A stretch of DNA of 64,000 bases from Fructobacillus broussonetiae (lineage in GTDB: Bacteria; Bacillota; Bacilli; Lactobacillales; Lactobacillaceae). The position numbers and the translations under genes were made by a program. The notes under the pieces were generated by a model. It was not told the origin of the DNA and made no database searches. It saw nothing but the letters and a program-made list of their open reading frames with translations. Within the stretch, counting starts at the first letter, position 1. The number at the start of each line of letters is the position of its first letter. Positions 33,649 through 42,461 of this stretch are shown piece by piece. The DNA is taken from the NCBI RefSeq assembly GCF_018437275.1, contig NZ_JAAMFK010000001.1, positions 62,001 through 126,000 on the forward strand. The letters are read 5' to 3'.

Positions 33649-34384
33649 AACAGCGATTGAATTACAAAACGTCGAAAAGTCCTTTAAAGATAATTTGGTC
33701 TTAAAAGGCGTGAGCGGACAGATTGAAGAGGGGAAAGTTCTAAGCATTATTGGACCGTCAGGATCTGGGAAGTCAACGCTCTTGCGAACAATTAACCAGT
33801 TGGAGAAGCCGACGTCAGGCGGCGTTTTCTTCGAAGGAAAAAACCTAGTTGAAGCCACTAGCAAAGAATTAAAGCACCTCGGTGAATCGATTGGAATGGT
33901 TTTTCAAAGTTTCAACCTCTTTCCAAACCACACGGTTTTAAAGAACGTCACACTTGGGCTCGTCCGTGTGAAGAAGATGGATGAAGCAGAGGCAAAAAAG
34001 ACAGCAAACGACTACCTGACAAAAGTCGGGATGGATAACAAGGCCGATGCGTACCCAGCCTCTTTGTCCGGTGGTCAAAAGCAAAGGGTGGCCATCGCCC
34101 GTGCCTTGGCCATGAAACCAAAAGTATTATTCTTTGACGAACCAACCTCCGCCCTTGACCCAGAAAACGTTGGGGAAGTCTTGAAGGTTATTCAGGAGCT
34201 AGCCGAAGAAAAGTTGACTATGGTCATTGTGACCCACGAAATGGCATTCGCTAAGAAGGTGGCTGATAAAGTTTGGTTCATGCAAGACGGTCAATTGGTT
34301 GAAGAAGACACGCCGGGCGTCATTTTTAACCATCCAAAGCATGAACAAACACAGCACTTTATTGAACAAGTCTTACTTGATTAG
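33641..34384 (+). CDS. amino acid ABC transporter ATP-binding protein
   Basis: A 247-residue ATPase. Walker A is GPSGSGKST, the signature LSGGQKQRVAIARAL and Walker B VLFFDEPTSALDP; VTHEMAFAKKVAD carries the switch His. It pairs with the fused permease just upstream to power uptake at the membrane. Its end lies 21 bases before argH. Confidence 0.95.
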   Translation: MTKTAIELQNVEKSFKDNLVLKGVSGQIEEGKVLSIIGPSGSGKSTLLRTINQLEKPTSGGVFFEGKNLVEATSKELKHLGESIGMVFQSFNLFPNHTVLKNVTLGLVRVKKMDEAEAKKTANDYLTKVGMDNKADAYPASLSGGQKQRVAIARALAMKPKVLFFDEPTSALDPENVGEVLKVIQELAEEKLTMVIVTHEMAFAKKVADKVWFMQDGQLVEEDTPGVIFNHPKHEQTQHFIEQVLLD

Positions 34385-34405
34385 AAGAAAAGGATAGGTA
34401 CCGTT

Positions 34406-35791
34406 ATGGTTGATAAGCTTTGGGGAGGGCGCTTCCAGCAGGGAGCTGCCAGTTGGGTAGAGGACTTTGGTGCCTCCATTCATTTCGATTATCAGTTGGC
34501 CCACGAAGACATTGAAGGGTCACTCGCGCATTCAAAAATGTTGAGTAAAGTTGGAATCATCTCAGAAGAAGAGTGTGCCTTTATTCAGGGTGGGCTAAAA
34601 GAGATTTTAGCTGACATTGAAGCGGGGAAGGTACAGTTCTCTGTTCAAAACGAGGACATTCACTTGAACATTGAGTCCTTACTGACAGAAAAGATTGGCT
34701 CGGTAGCTGGTAAGCTGCATACGGCTCGTTCAAGAAACGATCAAGTGGCAACGGACTTTCACCTTTGGATGAAGCACCGCCTGCCAGACGTGAAGGCAGC
34801 CATTAAGAACTTGCAAACCGAATTAGTACTCTTAGCTGATAAGCACGCTGATACGATTATGCCTGGTTATACGCATCTTCAGCACGCTCAGCCCATTTCC
34901 TATGGTCACTACTTACTAGCTTACTTTGAGATGCTGCAACGGGATTACGAACGTTTTGAATTCAACGAGAAGCACACTGATATCCTCCCACTAGGAGCCG
35001 CGGCGCTCGCGGGGACGACTTTTCCAATTGATCGTGAATACGTTGCTGATGAATTAGGTTTCGGAAACATTTATCACAACAGCTTGGATGCCGTTTCAGA
35101 CCGTGATTTCGCCATTGAATTCCTGGCCAACGCTTCGATGCTCATGATGCACCTTTCCCGGATGGCAGAAGAACTGATTCTCTGGACGTCCTTTGAATTC
35201 AACTACTTGGAATTGTCCGATAGTTACTCAACCGGATCATCCATTATGCCACAGAAGAAAAACGCCGACTTCGCCGAACTCAGCCGTGGTAAGACGGGCG
35301 CCGTTTACGGTCAGTTAATGGGCTTGCTTACCGTCATGAAGGGCTTGCCTTTGGCTTATAACAAGGACATGCAAGAAGATAAGTCCGGGACTTTTACAAC
35401 TTTTGACACGATTATCGCCGTCTTGAAGGTGTTTACGGGGATGCTTGAAACGGTCACCGTGAAAAAGGACAACATGAAGGCCGCTTTGAAGACGGACTAT
35501 TCCAATGCAACCGAATTGGCTGATTACCTGGCAAAGAAGGGGATGCCGTTCCGTCAGGCCCACGAAGTGACGGGAAAGTTAGTCTTTGAAGCCATTCAAG
35601 AAGGAATTGCCCTCGAACAGTGTGAACTGAAAGCGCTGCAGGAACACTCCGCTTTGATTGAAGACGATGTGTACGTGGTATTGAACCCAATGACGGCCGT
35701 TAATAAGCGGACCTCACTCGGTGGAACAGCAATCTCAAACGTTAAAAAAGAAGTTGTTCGGGCAAAGGGAATACTTGCTTCTAAAATGTGA
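34406..35791 (+). CDS. argH: argininosuccinate lyase
   Basis: A 461-residue fumarase/aspartase superfamily enzyme that splits argininosuccinate into arginine and fumarate. The signature [15 protein letters not shown] carries the flexible catalytic loop. N-terminal [19 protein letters not shown] and [14 protein letters not shown] are typical. No argG or other arginine genes lie here. The gene shares a T-box operon with an amino acid transporter, so either ArgG is encoded elsewhere or the substrate is imported. Confidence 0.94.
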   Translation: MVDKLWGGRFQQGAASWVEDFGASIHFDYQLAHEDIEGSLAHSKMLSKVGIISEEECAFIQGGLKEILADIEAGKVQFSVQNEDIHLNIESLLTEKIGSVAGKLHTARSRNDQVATDFHLWMKHRLPDVKAAIKNLQTELVLLADKHADTIMPGYTHLQHAQPISYGHYLLAYFEMLQRDYERFEFNEKHTDILPLGAAALAGTTFPIDREYVADELGFGNIYHNSLDAVSDRDFAIEFLANASMLMMHLSRMAEELILWTSFEFNYLELSDSYSTGSSIMPQKKNADFAELSRGKTGAVYGQLMGLLTVMKGLPLAYNKDMQEDKSGTFTTFDTIIAVLKVFTGMLETVTVKKDNMKAALKTDYSNATELADYLAKKGMPFRQAHEVTGKLVFEAIQEGIALEQCELKALQEHSALIEDDVYVVLNPMTAVNKRTSLGGTAISNVKKEVVRAKGILASKM

Positions 35792-35816
35792 TTTTCAAAT
35801 TTTTGCATGAATTTTA

Positions 35817-35855
35817 TAAAAAGCGCTTGCATTATTTTTGAAAGCACCTTAACAT
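35817..35855 (+). promoter_or_regulatory. promoter of the ykoEDC operon
   Basis: -35 TTGCAT lies near 35827 and a TTAACA -10-like box near 35849-35854. AAAAAGCGCTTGC overlaps the -35, as it does at the ribU promoter. Confidence 0.5.
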
Positions 35856-35882
35856 AAAACACGTATTTAATTGCATATAGAA

Positions 35883-36013
35883 CTGGGGTACCTGTTTGGT
35901 TGAGATAACACCCATTGAACCTGTCCGGTTAATACCGACGTAGGGAGTTCGCACAATAAAGCTTTTTTAGCGCCGCTTGTGTATGACTTCCGTCTATCAC
36001 AGGCGGCTTTTTT
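35883..36013 (+). promoter_or_regulatory. TPP riboswitch with terminator upstream of ykoEDC
   Basis: The aptamer 35883-35947 shows the Thi-box pattern GGGGTACC, GGTTGAGATAACACCC, TTGAACCTG and AATACCGACGTAGGGA. The terminator GCCGCTTGTG/CACAGGCGGC (35972-36007) with TTTTTT follows. Thiamin pyrophosphate should shut off the transporter genes by termination. Confidence 0.95.
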
Positions 36014-36055
36014 ATTGCGATCAATGGTTCCCCTTCAGAATAAAGGAGGATAAGC

Positions 36056-36628
36056 ATGAAGAATACACAGTGGAAATTGAAAGACGCCATCTTGTTGGCC
36101 CTGATTGGAATCATCTTTTCGGTGGTTTACTTTTTGATGGACCCGCTCTATCAAATCATTTCAGGCGTCCTAACAACGGTTGGTTTGCAAAACCTTGCAA
36201 ACGATATTGTCCTTGGCATTTGGATGATGGCAGGGCCTTTAGCAGCCTACGTTTTGAAGAAGCCCGCTACGGCTTTGATTGATGAAATGATTGGGGCTGC
36301 CGGCGAAATGTTCTTAGGTGGTTTTTACGGTGTTGGAACGCTTGTTTCTGGTTTGGTTCAAGGATTGGGATCAGAACTTGGTTTCACCTTCACCGGCTAC
36401 AAGAACTACAAAACTGGTTTGTGGTTGTCAACTTTGACTGGAACCATCGTCACCTTTGCCTGGAGTTTGATTGCTGAAGGATACGCTTCTTACCATTTCG
36501 CTTTGCTGATTGTGCTCTTCATCGTTCGTTACTTGTCCATTTTCTTCTTCGGTGGCGTTTTGGTTTTTGCCATCGAACGTCTCTTGGACCGTTCAAAGTT
36601 CTTGTCATCAAAGGACGAAGAGGAGTAA
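36056..36628 (+). CDS. ykoE: thiamin/HMP ECF transporter S component YkoE
   Basis: A 190-residue membrane protein with five or six helices. It starts KLKDAILLALIGIIFSVVYFLMDP, and EMIGAAGEMFLGGFYGVGTL is the conserved YkoE stretch. It binds a thiamin precursor (hydroxymethylpyrimidine) or thiamin itself and works with the ATPase and EcfT-type partner encoded next. The TPP riboswitch supports the substrate. Confidence 0.92.
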   Translation: MKNTQWKLKDAILLALIGIIFSVVYFLMDPLYQIISGVLTTVGLQNLANDIVLGIWMMAGPLAAYVLKKPATALIDEMIGAAGEMFLGGFYGVGTLVSGLVQGLGSELGFTFTGYKNYKTGLWLSTLTGTIVTFAWSLIAEGYASYHFALLIVLFIVRYLSIFFFGGVLVFAIERLLDRSKFLSSKDEEE

Positions 36629-36634
36629 GCCCAC

Positions 36635-38029
36635 ATGGCGCTCACTGCTAAAAACTTAAGTTTTTCGTATCGGAAGAAAAGCCCAATCTTTGAAAACGTG
36701 AACCTGAACATTGAAAAGGGTTCCTTCACGTTAATGATGGGGCCATCTGGTTGCGGGAAGTCGACACTGTTTAAGTGCTTAGCTGGTTTGTTTCCGCAGT
36801 ACGGCGGGATGGTGAGTGGCTCTGTCACTGTTGATGGCGAGCCGGTCGCGGAATCAGCAGCCAACGAACGGGTGAAGAAAGTTTCTATGCTTTTTCAAAA
36901 TCCGAAAGAACAATTTGTTTTGGAGACGGTCGAGGCGGAGATTGCCTTTGCCCTTGAGAACTTATCGTTAGAACCCGCTGAGATTGAGAATCGAATCGAT
37001 AAGGCCCTGGCCATGGTTCACATCTCTGAATTTAAGCACCGTTTTCTTGGACAGTTGTCCGGGGGAGAGATGCAAAAGGTCGTCCTAGCTGAAGTATTGG
37101 CTCTGGGTGCTGAATACCTTTTGCTAGACGAACCATTTGCTGCCGTTGACCATGACTCAAGGGTTGAGTTACAGGAACTTTTCTTGGAACTTTCAAAAGC
37201 TGGTTATGCGGTTTTGGTTTGTGATCATGACGATGCAGGATACGAAAACAGGATTACGGACTTCTATCGCTGCTCAAAGGGTGAAGTGACTTCCGTTGAG
37301 TCGGACAACTGGCCGAAGGACCTGGGAGAAGAGGTCTTCGAGTTGGCAGCAAAACTGCCTGGTACGGGTCTGACTTTGACAGCTTCAGAATTAGCTTTAG
37401 AAAACGACCAGCGCTTACTGCTCTTTCAAAAGGAACTTGAGGTAAACAAGGGGGATTTAATCCTGATAACCGGTGAGAATGGATCAGGGAAGTCGACCTT
37501 TCTAAAAGCCATCTCAAAGCTTCAAAAGTACGATGGAGCGCTTCATTTTAACGGAAAGAATTTGAGTGACTGGAAGAACAAGGCGTACTACCAATCCGTC
37601 GGGCTCGTCTTTCAAAGCGCACTCGATCAGTTTTTGACCATAACGGTCGAAGAGGAGTTGGCCCAAGTCAAACGGTACGCGAAGAATCAGCGTTACTGGA
37701 CGGAGGATCGAGTCGATGACGCCCTTGAGCGTTTAGAGCTAACGGGACTTTCGAAACGTTCCGTCTACACGCTTTCAGGTGGCCAACAGAAAAAGTTGCA
37801 GGTGTTGCTCATGTTAATGACTGAAAAGGAACTGTTGCTCTTCGATGAGCCCTTCGCTGGTTTGGACAACGACTCTTTCCAAAAAGTCATTGAACTGATT
37901 CAGGAGAGTCGGGCTGCGCTCGAACAGACGATGCTCATTGTTTCGCATCAGATTCGTCCTTTGATGGGCGTGGTTAACCGTCGCTTGCACTTGCAAAACC
38001 GTGAGTTAAACGAGGAGGTGCACGCATGA
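36635..38029 (+). CDS. ykoD: ECF transporter double ATPase YkoD
   Basis: A 464-residue protein with two ABC ATPase domains in one chain. Domain 1 has Walker A GPSGCGKST and signature LSGGEMQKVVLAEVL. Domain 2 has GENGSGKST and LSGGQQKKLQVLLML, with Walker B LLLFDEPFAGLD. It is a dedicated group I ECF energy module. The gene sits 6 bases after ykoE and overlaps ykoC by 4. Confidence 0.93.
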   Translation: MALTAKNLSFSYRKKSPIFENVNLNIEKGSFTLMMGPSGCGKSTLFKCLAGLFPQYGGMVSGSVTVDGEPVAESAANERVKKVSMLFQNPKEQFVLETVEAEIAFALENLSLEPAEIENRIDKALAMVHISEFKHRFLGQLSGGEMQKVVLAEVLALGAEYLLLDEPFAAVDHDSRVELQELFLELSKAGYAVLVCDHDDAGYENRITDFYRCSKGEVTSVESDNWPKDLGEEVFELAAKLPGTGLTLTASELALENDQRLLLFQKELEVNKGDLILITGENGSGKSTFLKAISKLQKYDGALHFNGKNLSDWKNKAYYQSVGLVFQSALDQFLTITVEEELAQVKRYAKNQRYWTEDRVDDALERLELTGLSKRSVYTLSGGQQKKLQVLLMLMTEKELLLFDEPFAGLDNDSFQKVIELIQESRAALEQTMLIVSHQIRPLMGVVNRRLHLQNRELNEEVHA

Positions 38030-38691
38030 ACGCAAGTCAACGCTTGTTCCTCGCACTGCTTATTTCAATAGAAATTGCTGTGACGAAATCAGTGACGCTG
38101 AATCTGACACTCTTTGGAATGTTCTTCATCCTGTTACTTTGCCAACGAATTAAGTTTAAACGACTTGGTTTTTACATTGCTGTTTCAATCTTGCCAACGC
38201 TTGGAACATTTTGGTCCTTTTACCTTTTTGGAATTGGTGGGGCATTTGAACGAATGCATACGGGGATGATTATGGGGTCTCGTATTATGCTTTTCGTCTT
38301 TGTTAGTGCCTGGTTAACGAATTCGGTTACACCGTCTGTTTTACTTCATTCACTTCAACAAAATCTAAAACTGTCACCAACCTTCATTTACGGGCTGTTG
38401 GCAGCCTTGAACTTCGTGCCACGTTTCAAGGACGCTTTCAAAAGTATTCAAGCTTCGGCTAACATGCGCGGCCAGTCTTTGAGCTGGTACCAACCAACGA
38501 TTTACTTTAAAGCGTTAATTCAAGCCATTAATTGGTCTGAAACGGTGGCGATGGCGATGACCGCACACGGCTTTCAGGAGGGAGCTTCACGCTCATCCTT
38601 TAAACGTTATCCCTATAAAAAGTCGGGGTTTGCGGTGATTGCTGCTGCCTTATTTGCAACCGTTGTTCTATTGAACTTCAGCCAGTATTAA
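38026..38691 (+). CDS. ykoC: ECF transporter transmembrane T component YkoC
   Basis: A 221-residue EcfT-family membrane protein. The coupling helices are seen as SANMRGQSLSWYQP and AMAMTAHGFQEGASRS, which contact the ATPase. It completes the YkoEDC thiamin-precursor transporter. A bidirectional terminator follows. Confidence 0.92.
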   Translation: MNASQRLFLALLISIEIAVTKSVTLNLTLFGMFFILLLCQRIKFKRLGFYIAVSILPTLGTFWSFYLFGIGGAFERMHTGMIMGSRIMLFVFVSAWLTNSVTPSVLLHSLQQNLKLSPTFIYGLLAALNFVPRFKDAFKSIQASANMRGQSLSWYQPTIYFKALIQAINWSETVAMAMTAHGFQEGASRSSFKRYPYKKSGFAVIAAALFATVVLLNFSQY

Positions 38692-38730
38692 AAAAGGGCC
38701 GCAAGATTTTATCTTGCGGTCCTTTTTGTT
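38691..38730. terminator. bidirectional terminator between ykoC and the LysR gene
   Basis: AGGGCCGCAAGA pairs with TCTTGCGGTCCT around TTTTA, with A before and T after. Confidence 0.9.
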
Positions 38731-38731
38731 T

Positions 38732-39598
38732 TTACATGATATCTTGTATGATTTCTTCCTTCATGGCTTTTACCAATGGATCAGCCGTTGCGGAAGGATT
38801 TGTAACGAGCCCGAGATGACGGAAGTAGGCCTTTTCGAAAGGATAGGCTTTGACCTCGCCGGATAGACGGGTGAGGGCGAGGTCTGGCAGGATTCCCCAA
38901 CCAAGGCCAGCCTCGACCATCGCAAGAATCGACTGGTCATCAATGGAATAGTTGATGGCCTGTGGCTTCACGTCGAGTTCGTCTAACGCAGCCTTCGTAT
39001 CGGAATCATAGTCCGCTCGTTGAAGAATAAAATGCTGATTTTCAAGGTCAGCCTGCGTAATCGTCTGACCGTTTTTTGGGATAAAGTCAGCCTGCGTGAT
39101 GCATTTAATCTCATCGTCTAGCAAGAAGGCGGTGTCCAGGCTTTCCTTACTTGGAAGAGCTGAGAAACCAATGTCAATTCGTCCCTGTGCCACACCTTCT
39201 TCAATCTCTTTAAATGATCCTTGGAAGACGGTCACATCGACGGCTGGATAGTTTTTTTTGAATTTTTGGATGATGGTTGGCAACCAGGCAATACAGACGG
39301 AAGAGATGGCGCCAATACGCAGATTACCAGCAGCTAACCCAGCGAGGTTGGCTGCCCGTGCGTGAATCTTTCGGTCTTCGTTTAGAAGGCGTTCCACCAT
39401 TGGCAAAATATCTGCGCCAGCCTGAGATAAAGCCATCTCAGAGCGGTTACGTACCAGCAGTGGTAAACTGAGCTCGCTTTCTAAAGAAGCGATGGCGTGT
39501 GAAACGGCGGAAGGGGTAATGTTTAATTGATCCGCGGTCTTTTTAAAAGATGCCGTCTCTGCAACCGTCGCAAAGATTTGATAGGTGAAGGTTTTCAT
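38732..39598 (-). CDS. LysR family transcriptional regulator
   Basis: 288 residues. The N-terminal winged HTH (SFKKTADQLNITPSAVSHAIASLE) is followed by the effector-binding domain of the LysR family. It reads away from the amino acid permease gene at 39717 with a 118-base shared upstream region, the usual layout when a LysR protein controls the divergent gene. Effector unknown. Confidence 0.9.
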   Translation of the reverse strand: MKTFTYQIFATVAETASFKKTADQLNITPSAVSHAIASLESELSLPLLVRNRSEMALSQAGADILPMVERLLNEDRKIHARAANLAGLAAGNLRIGAISSVCIAWLPTIIQKFKKNYPAVDVTVFQGSFKEIEEGVAQGRIDIGFSALPSKESLDTAFLLDDEIKCITQADFIPKNGQTITQADLENQHFILQRADYDSDTKAALDELDVKPQAINYSIDDQSILAMVEAGLGWGILPDLALTRLSGEVKAYPFEKAYFRHLGLVTNPSATADPLVKAMKEEIIQDIM

Positions 39599-39716
39599 CG
39601 ATTTTCCTTTCTGAGAAGTAAGATGAATTTTTCTAACTTTAAATTGAAAATCTTTAGTTTTACTTATTTATTAGCTAAGTATAAACTACAAGTATGGATA
39701 TTTAAAGGAGTATTGT

Positions 39717-41057
39717 ATGGAAGAACAACAACAAGGCTTCGCCCGCACGCTATCTCACCGCCACGTGGCGATGATTGCATTGGGTGGAACAATTGGAACC
39801 GGACTTTTCTTAGGAGCCGGTTCCGCCATTCAAAAGGCCGGACCAGCCATCTTGTTGGTCTACATCATTACTGGACTCTTCGTCTTTGCGATGATGCGGG
39901 CGCTTGGGGAATTGCTTGTTTCAGACGATTCCAAGCCCGTCTTCATCGACTTCATGACACAGTACCTTGGTGAAAAGGCTGGCTTCGTTCTGGGTTGGAC
40001 CTACTGGATTGGTTGGGTTGTTATCGCCATGACCGAATTGACGGCCATTGGAACCTACATGAAGTTCTGGTTCCCTGGCATGGACGCCTGGCCGTTTGAA
40101 CTTGGCTTCCTCGTCGTTTTGTACTTACTAAACGTTGTGGCCGTTAAGGCCTTTGGAGAAGCTGAGTTTTGGTTTTCAACCATCAAAATCATCGCCATCG
40201 TTGCGATGATCGCGACTGGTTTGTTTTTGGCCCTCGGTCAAGTTCACACACCGCTTGGTAAAACAGAATTTTCAACGCTTTGGTCACACGGCTTGATTGC
40301 GAACCATGGAAAGACGCTTTTGACAGCCTTCCAAATGGCTTTCTTCTCCTTCTTAGGGGTTGAGTTCGTCGGCGTTACCGCTGCGGAAACAAAGGATCCG
40401 TTGCAGACGATTCCAAAGGCCGTTAACTCCATCGTTGTTCGAATCTTGATTTTCTACATCGGTGCGTTGTCAGCCATCATGATCATCCAACCATGGACAA
40501 ACTACGAAGCTGGTCAGTCACCGTTCGTTCAAGTCTTTGCTGGTATTGGTGTTCAATCCGCTGCAGCACTGATTAACTTCGTTGTGTTGACTGCTGCCGC
40601 CTCTGCCATCAACTCGGCCTTCTTCACGACTGGTCGCATGTTGTACTCATTGTCAGGTCCAAAGTCACGCTTTGGTAAGCTGAATCACAATCAGATTCCA
40701 CGAGCAGCCATCAACGTTTCAACCCTGATCGTTGGTTTGTCAGTTATTGTAAACTACCTTTACCCAACGGACGCCTTCAACTTGATTTCATCAACGGCTT
40801 CCGCCGCTTTCTTGATTATCTACATGAGCTTGATGCTCACGCACGTTGTCTACAAGAAGCAGGTGAAGAAAGGGCTGGTTGAAGAAGCAGGGTTCTTCAA
40901 GTTACCATTTGCGCCATATTCAAATTACTTGACGATTGCCTTCTTGGCACTCATCTTTGTCTTGATGCTTTTGAACAAGGGCACGATGTTTACGACGATT
41001 TTGGCCATTATCTGGTTGATCGCTCTTACAGGAGTTGCTTACATTAAGAAGAAGTAA
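39717..41057 (+). CDS. amino acid permease (APC superfamily)
   Basis: A 446-residue transporter with twelve helices. It opens with LSHRHVAMIALGGTIGTGLFLGAG, the substrate-binding GTGLF motif of the AAT family, and has IGWVVIAMTELTAIGTYMKFW. It is a proton-coupled importer; the amino acid cannot be read from sequence. AAAGGAG precedes ATG 39717. It is probably controlled by the divergent LysR regulator. Confidence 0.9.
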   Translation: MEEQQQGFARTLSHRHVAMIALGGTIGTGLFLGAGSAIQKAGPAILLVYIITGLFVFAMMRALGELLVSDDSKPVFIDFMTQYLGEKAGFVLGWTYWIGWVVIAMTELTAIGTYMKFWFPGMDAWPFELGFLVVLYLLNVVAVKAFGEAEFWFSTIKIIAIVAMIATGLFLALGQVHTPLGKTEFSTLWSHGLIANHGKTLLTAFQMAFFSFLGVEFVGVTAAETKDPLQTIPKAVNSIVVRILIFYIGALSAIMIIQPWTNYEAGQSPFVQVFAGIGVQSAAALINFVVLTAAASAINSAFFTTGRMLYSLSGPKSRFGKLNHNQIPRAAINVSTLIVGLSVIVNYLYPTDAFNLISSTASAAFLIIYMSLMLTHVVYKKQVKKGLVEEAGFFKLPFAPYSNYLTIAFLALIFVLMLLNKGTMFTTILAIIWLIALTGVAYIKKK

Positions 41058-41073
41058 TAAAACGTTTATTGCT

Positions 41074-41103
41074 AGTCGGAAGCGCATGCTTCCGACTTTT
41101 TTA
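41074..41103 (+). terminator. terminator of the amino acid permease gene
   Basis: AGTCGGAAGC (41074-41083), GCAT, GCTTCCGACT (41088-41097), T-run. Confidence 0.92.
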
Positions 41104-41176
41104 GTCCCTTAAAAAGCCTGATTTAACACGTTTCTATGGTAGAATAGCACTTAGTTAAAACGTTAGGAGAAAGTTA

Positions 41177-41941
41177 ATGAAAGTTGGAATCGTTGGTCTC
41201 GGCCACATGGGAACTGCTTTGGCTAAGGGGTTGCTGAACGTTTCGGGTACCACACCTGTTGGGCTGTCCTCAAATGCTAAAAAGGCACAAGAACTAAGTA
41301 TCGCTGTGTTCAAAGAGACAAATGACTTTGTCTCACAGGAGATGGATGCGCTTATCTTAACTGTTCCAGCCAAGCACACAGTGAACACCTTGGAAAAGCT
41401 GGTTAAGGCTGGCTTATCATCCTCTGTCATTGTGATGTCTGCTGCAGCTGGCGTTTCGGCTGAAGCACTCCACAATGTTTCAAACGACAACCCAATCTAT
41501 CCCTTCATTCCAAACATTCCTTCAGCAATCAACGCCGGAACAACCGCTTTGGCCGTTACGGAATACGGAACGGGTGAGGCAACAATTACTGTAAAAGAAC
41601 TTCTTGAAAGTCTAGGAGACGTTCTTGTTGTTCCAGAAGATCAATTGGCCATTGCTGGAACTGTCGGCGGCTGTTCACCAGCCTTTATCGACGTCATGAT
41701 GGACGCCATGGAAGACGCTGCTGTTGCACAGGGATTGGACCGCTCCAAGGCGGCTGACCTTATTGCTTCCGTTGTTTTGGGAAGTGCAAAGCTCGCTCAA
41801 AGTTCAGATCTTTCGACCGCTGACCTCAAGGGACAGATTACATCCCCCGGTGGTTCGACCATCAAGGGCGTTTTGGCTTTGGATGCGAACGGTTTCCGCC
41901 ATGCTATTCACGAAGCAATTATCAAAGCTTCTGGAAAATAA
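41177..41941 (+). CDS. proC: pyrroline-5-carboxylate reductase
   Basis: A 254-residue NADPH-dependent enzyme catalysing the last step of proline synthesis. The Rossmann start is VGIVGLGHMGTALAKGLL. The C-terminal signature DLKGQITSPGGSTIKGVLALD binds the substrate. No proA or proB is next to it. It has a short upstream region and no visible terminator of its own. Confidence 0.94.
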   Translation: MKVGIVGLGHMGTALAKGLLNVSGTTPVGLSSNAKKAQELSIAVFKETNDFVSQEMDALILTVPAKHTVNTLEKLVKAGLSSSVIVMSAAAGVSAEALHNVSNDNPIYPFIPNIPSAINAGTTALAVTEYGTGEATITVKELLESLGDVLVVPEDQLAIAGTVGGCSPAFIDVMMDAMEDAAVAQGLDRSKAADLIASVVLGSAKLAQSSDLSTADLKGQITSPGGSTIKGVLALDANGFRHAIHEAIIKASGK

Positions 41942-41990
41942 GCACACTTATTACTTTAACGTTTTAAATTCATTTTACTGAGGAGAGAAC

Positions 41991-42461
41991 ATGCTATCAC
42001 TACCAAAGAAAGTAAAAGGGGTCTGGTACCTCTCTGAGCTGGTTTCAGGAATTGTGATTTTTGCGATTTTATTTGGGCTGACCTGGGCGTTGCCAATTTT
42101 TACTAGCTGGACGTTACCGTCATGGTTGCTTTCAGCATTGTATGTACCGGCCGCAATCATGGTCGTCTTTGGCTTTAGCATGGTCCACTACCGATACGCC
42201 GTCTATCACTATCAGGTTAACCCGACAGATGTTGAAATTATGCGTGGCTTTTTCTATCGTCGCCTGACTGCTATTCCAATTGATCGTGTACAAAACGTCG
42301 ATTTGGACCAGGGACCTTTTTTGCAAATTTTTAAGCTCCAAAAGGTTGTGCTTGTCACCGGAGGGGGCCATCATTCAATCGAGGCCTTGACTGAAGAAGA
42401 TGCTATTGCTTTCAAGGACCAAGTCATGACGTTGGCAAAGGAGGCCCGTCATGAAGCCTAA
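41991..42461 (+). CDS. PH domain membrane protein, YdbS-like
   Basis: 156 residues: two membrane helices in the first half (about 20-65), then a bacterial PH domain (DUF304) with RRLTAIPIDRVQNVDLDQGPFLQIF. Function unknown; in Bacillus a YdbS-YdbT pair relates to sensitivity to a bacteriocin. GAGGAGA precedes ATG 41991. It overlaps the next gene by 11 bases, so the two proteins are likely to act together. Confidence 0.85.
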   Translation: MLSLPKKVKGVWYLSELVSGIVIFAILFGLTWALPIFTSWTLPSWLLSALYVPAAIMVVFGFSMVHYRYAVYHYQVNPTDVEIMRGFFYRRLTAIPIDRVQNVDLDQGPFLQIFKLQKVVLVTGGGHHSIEALTEEDAIAFKDQVMTLAKEARHEA

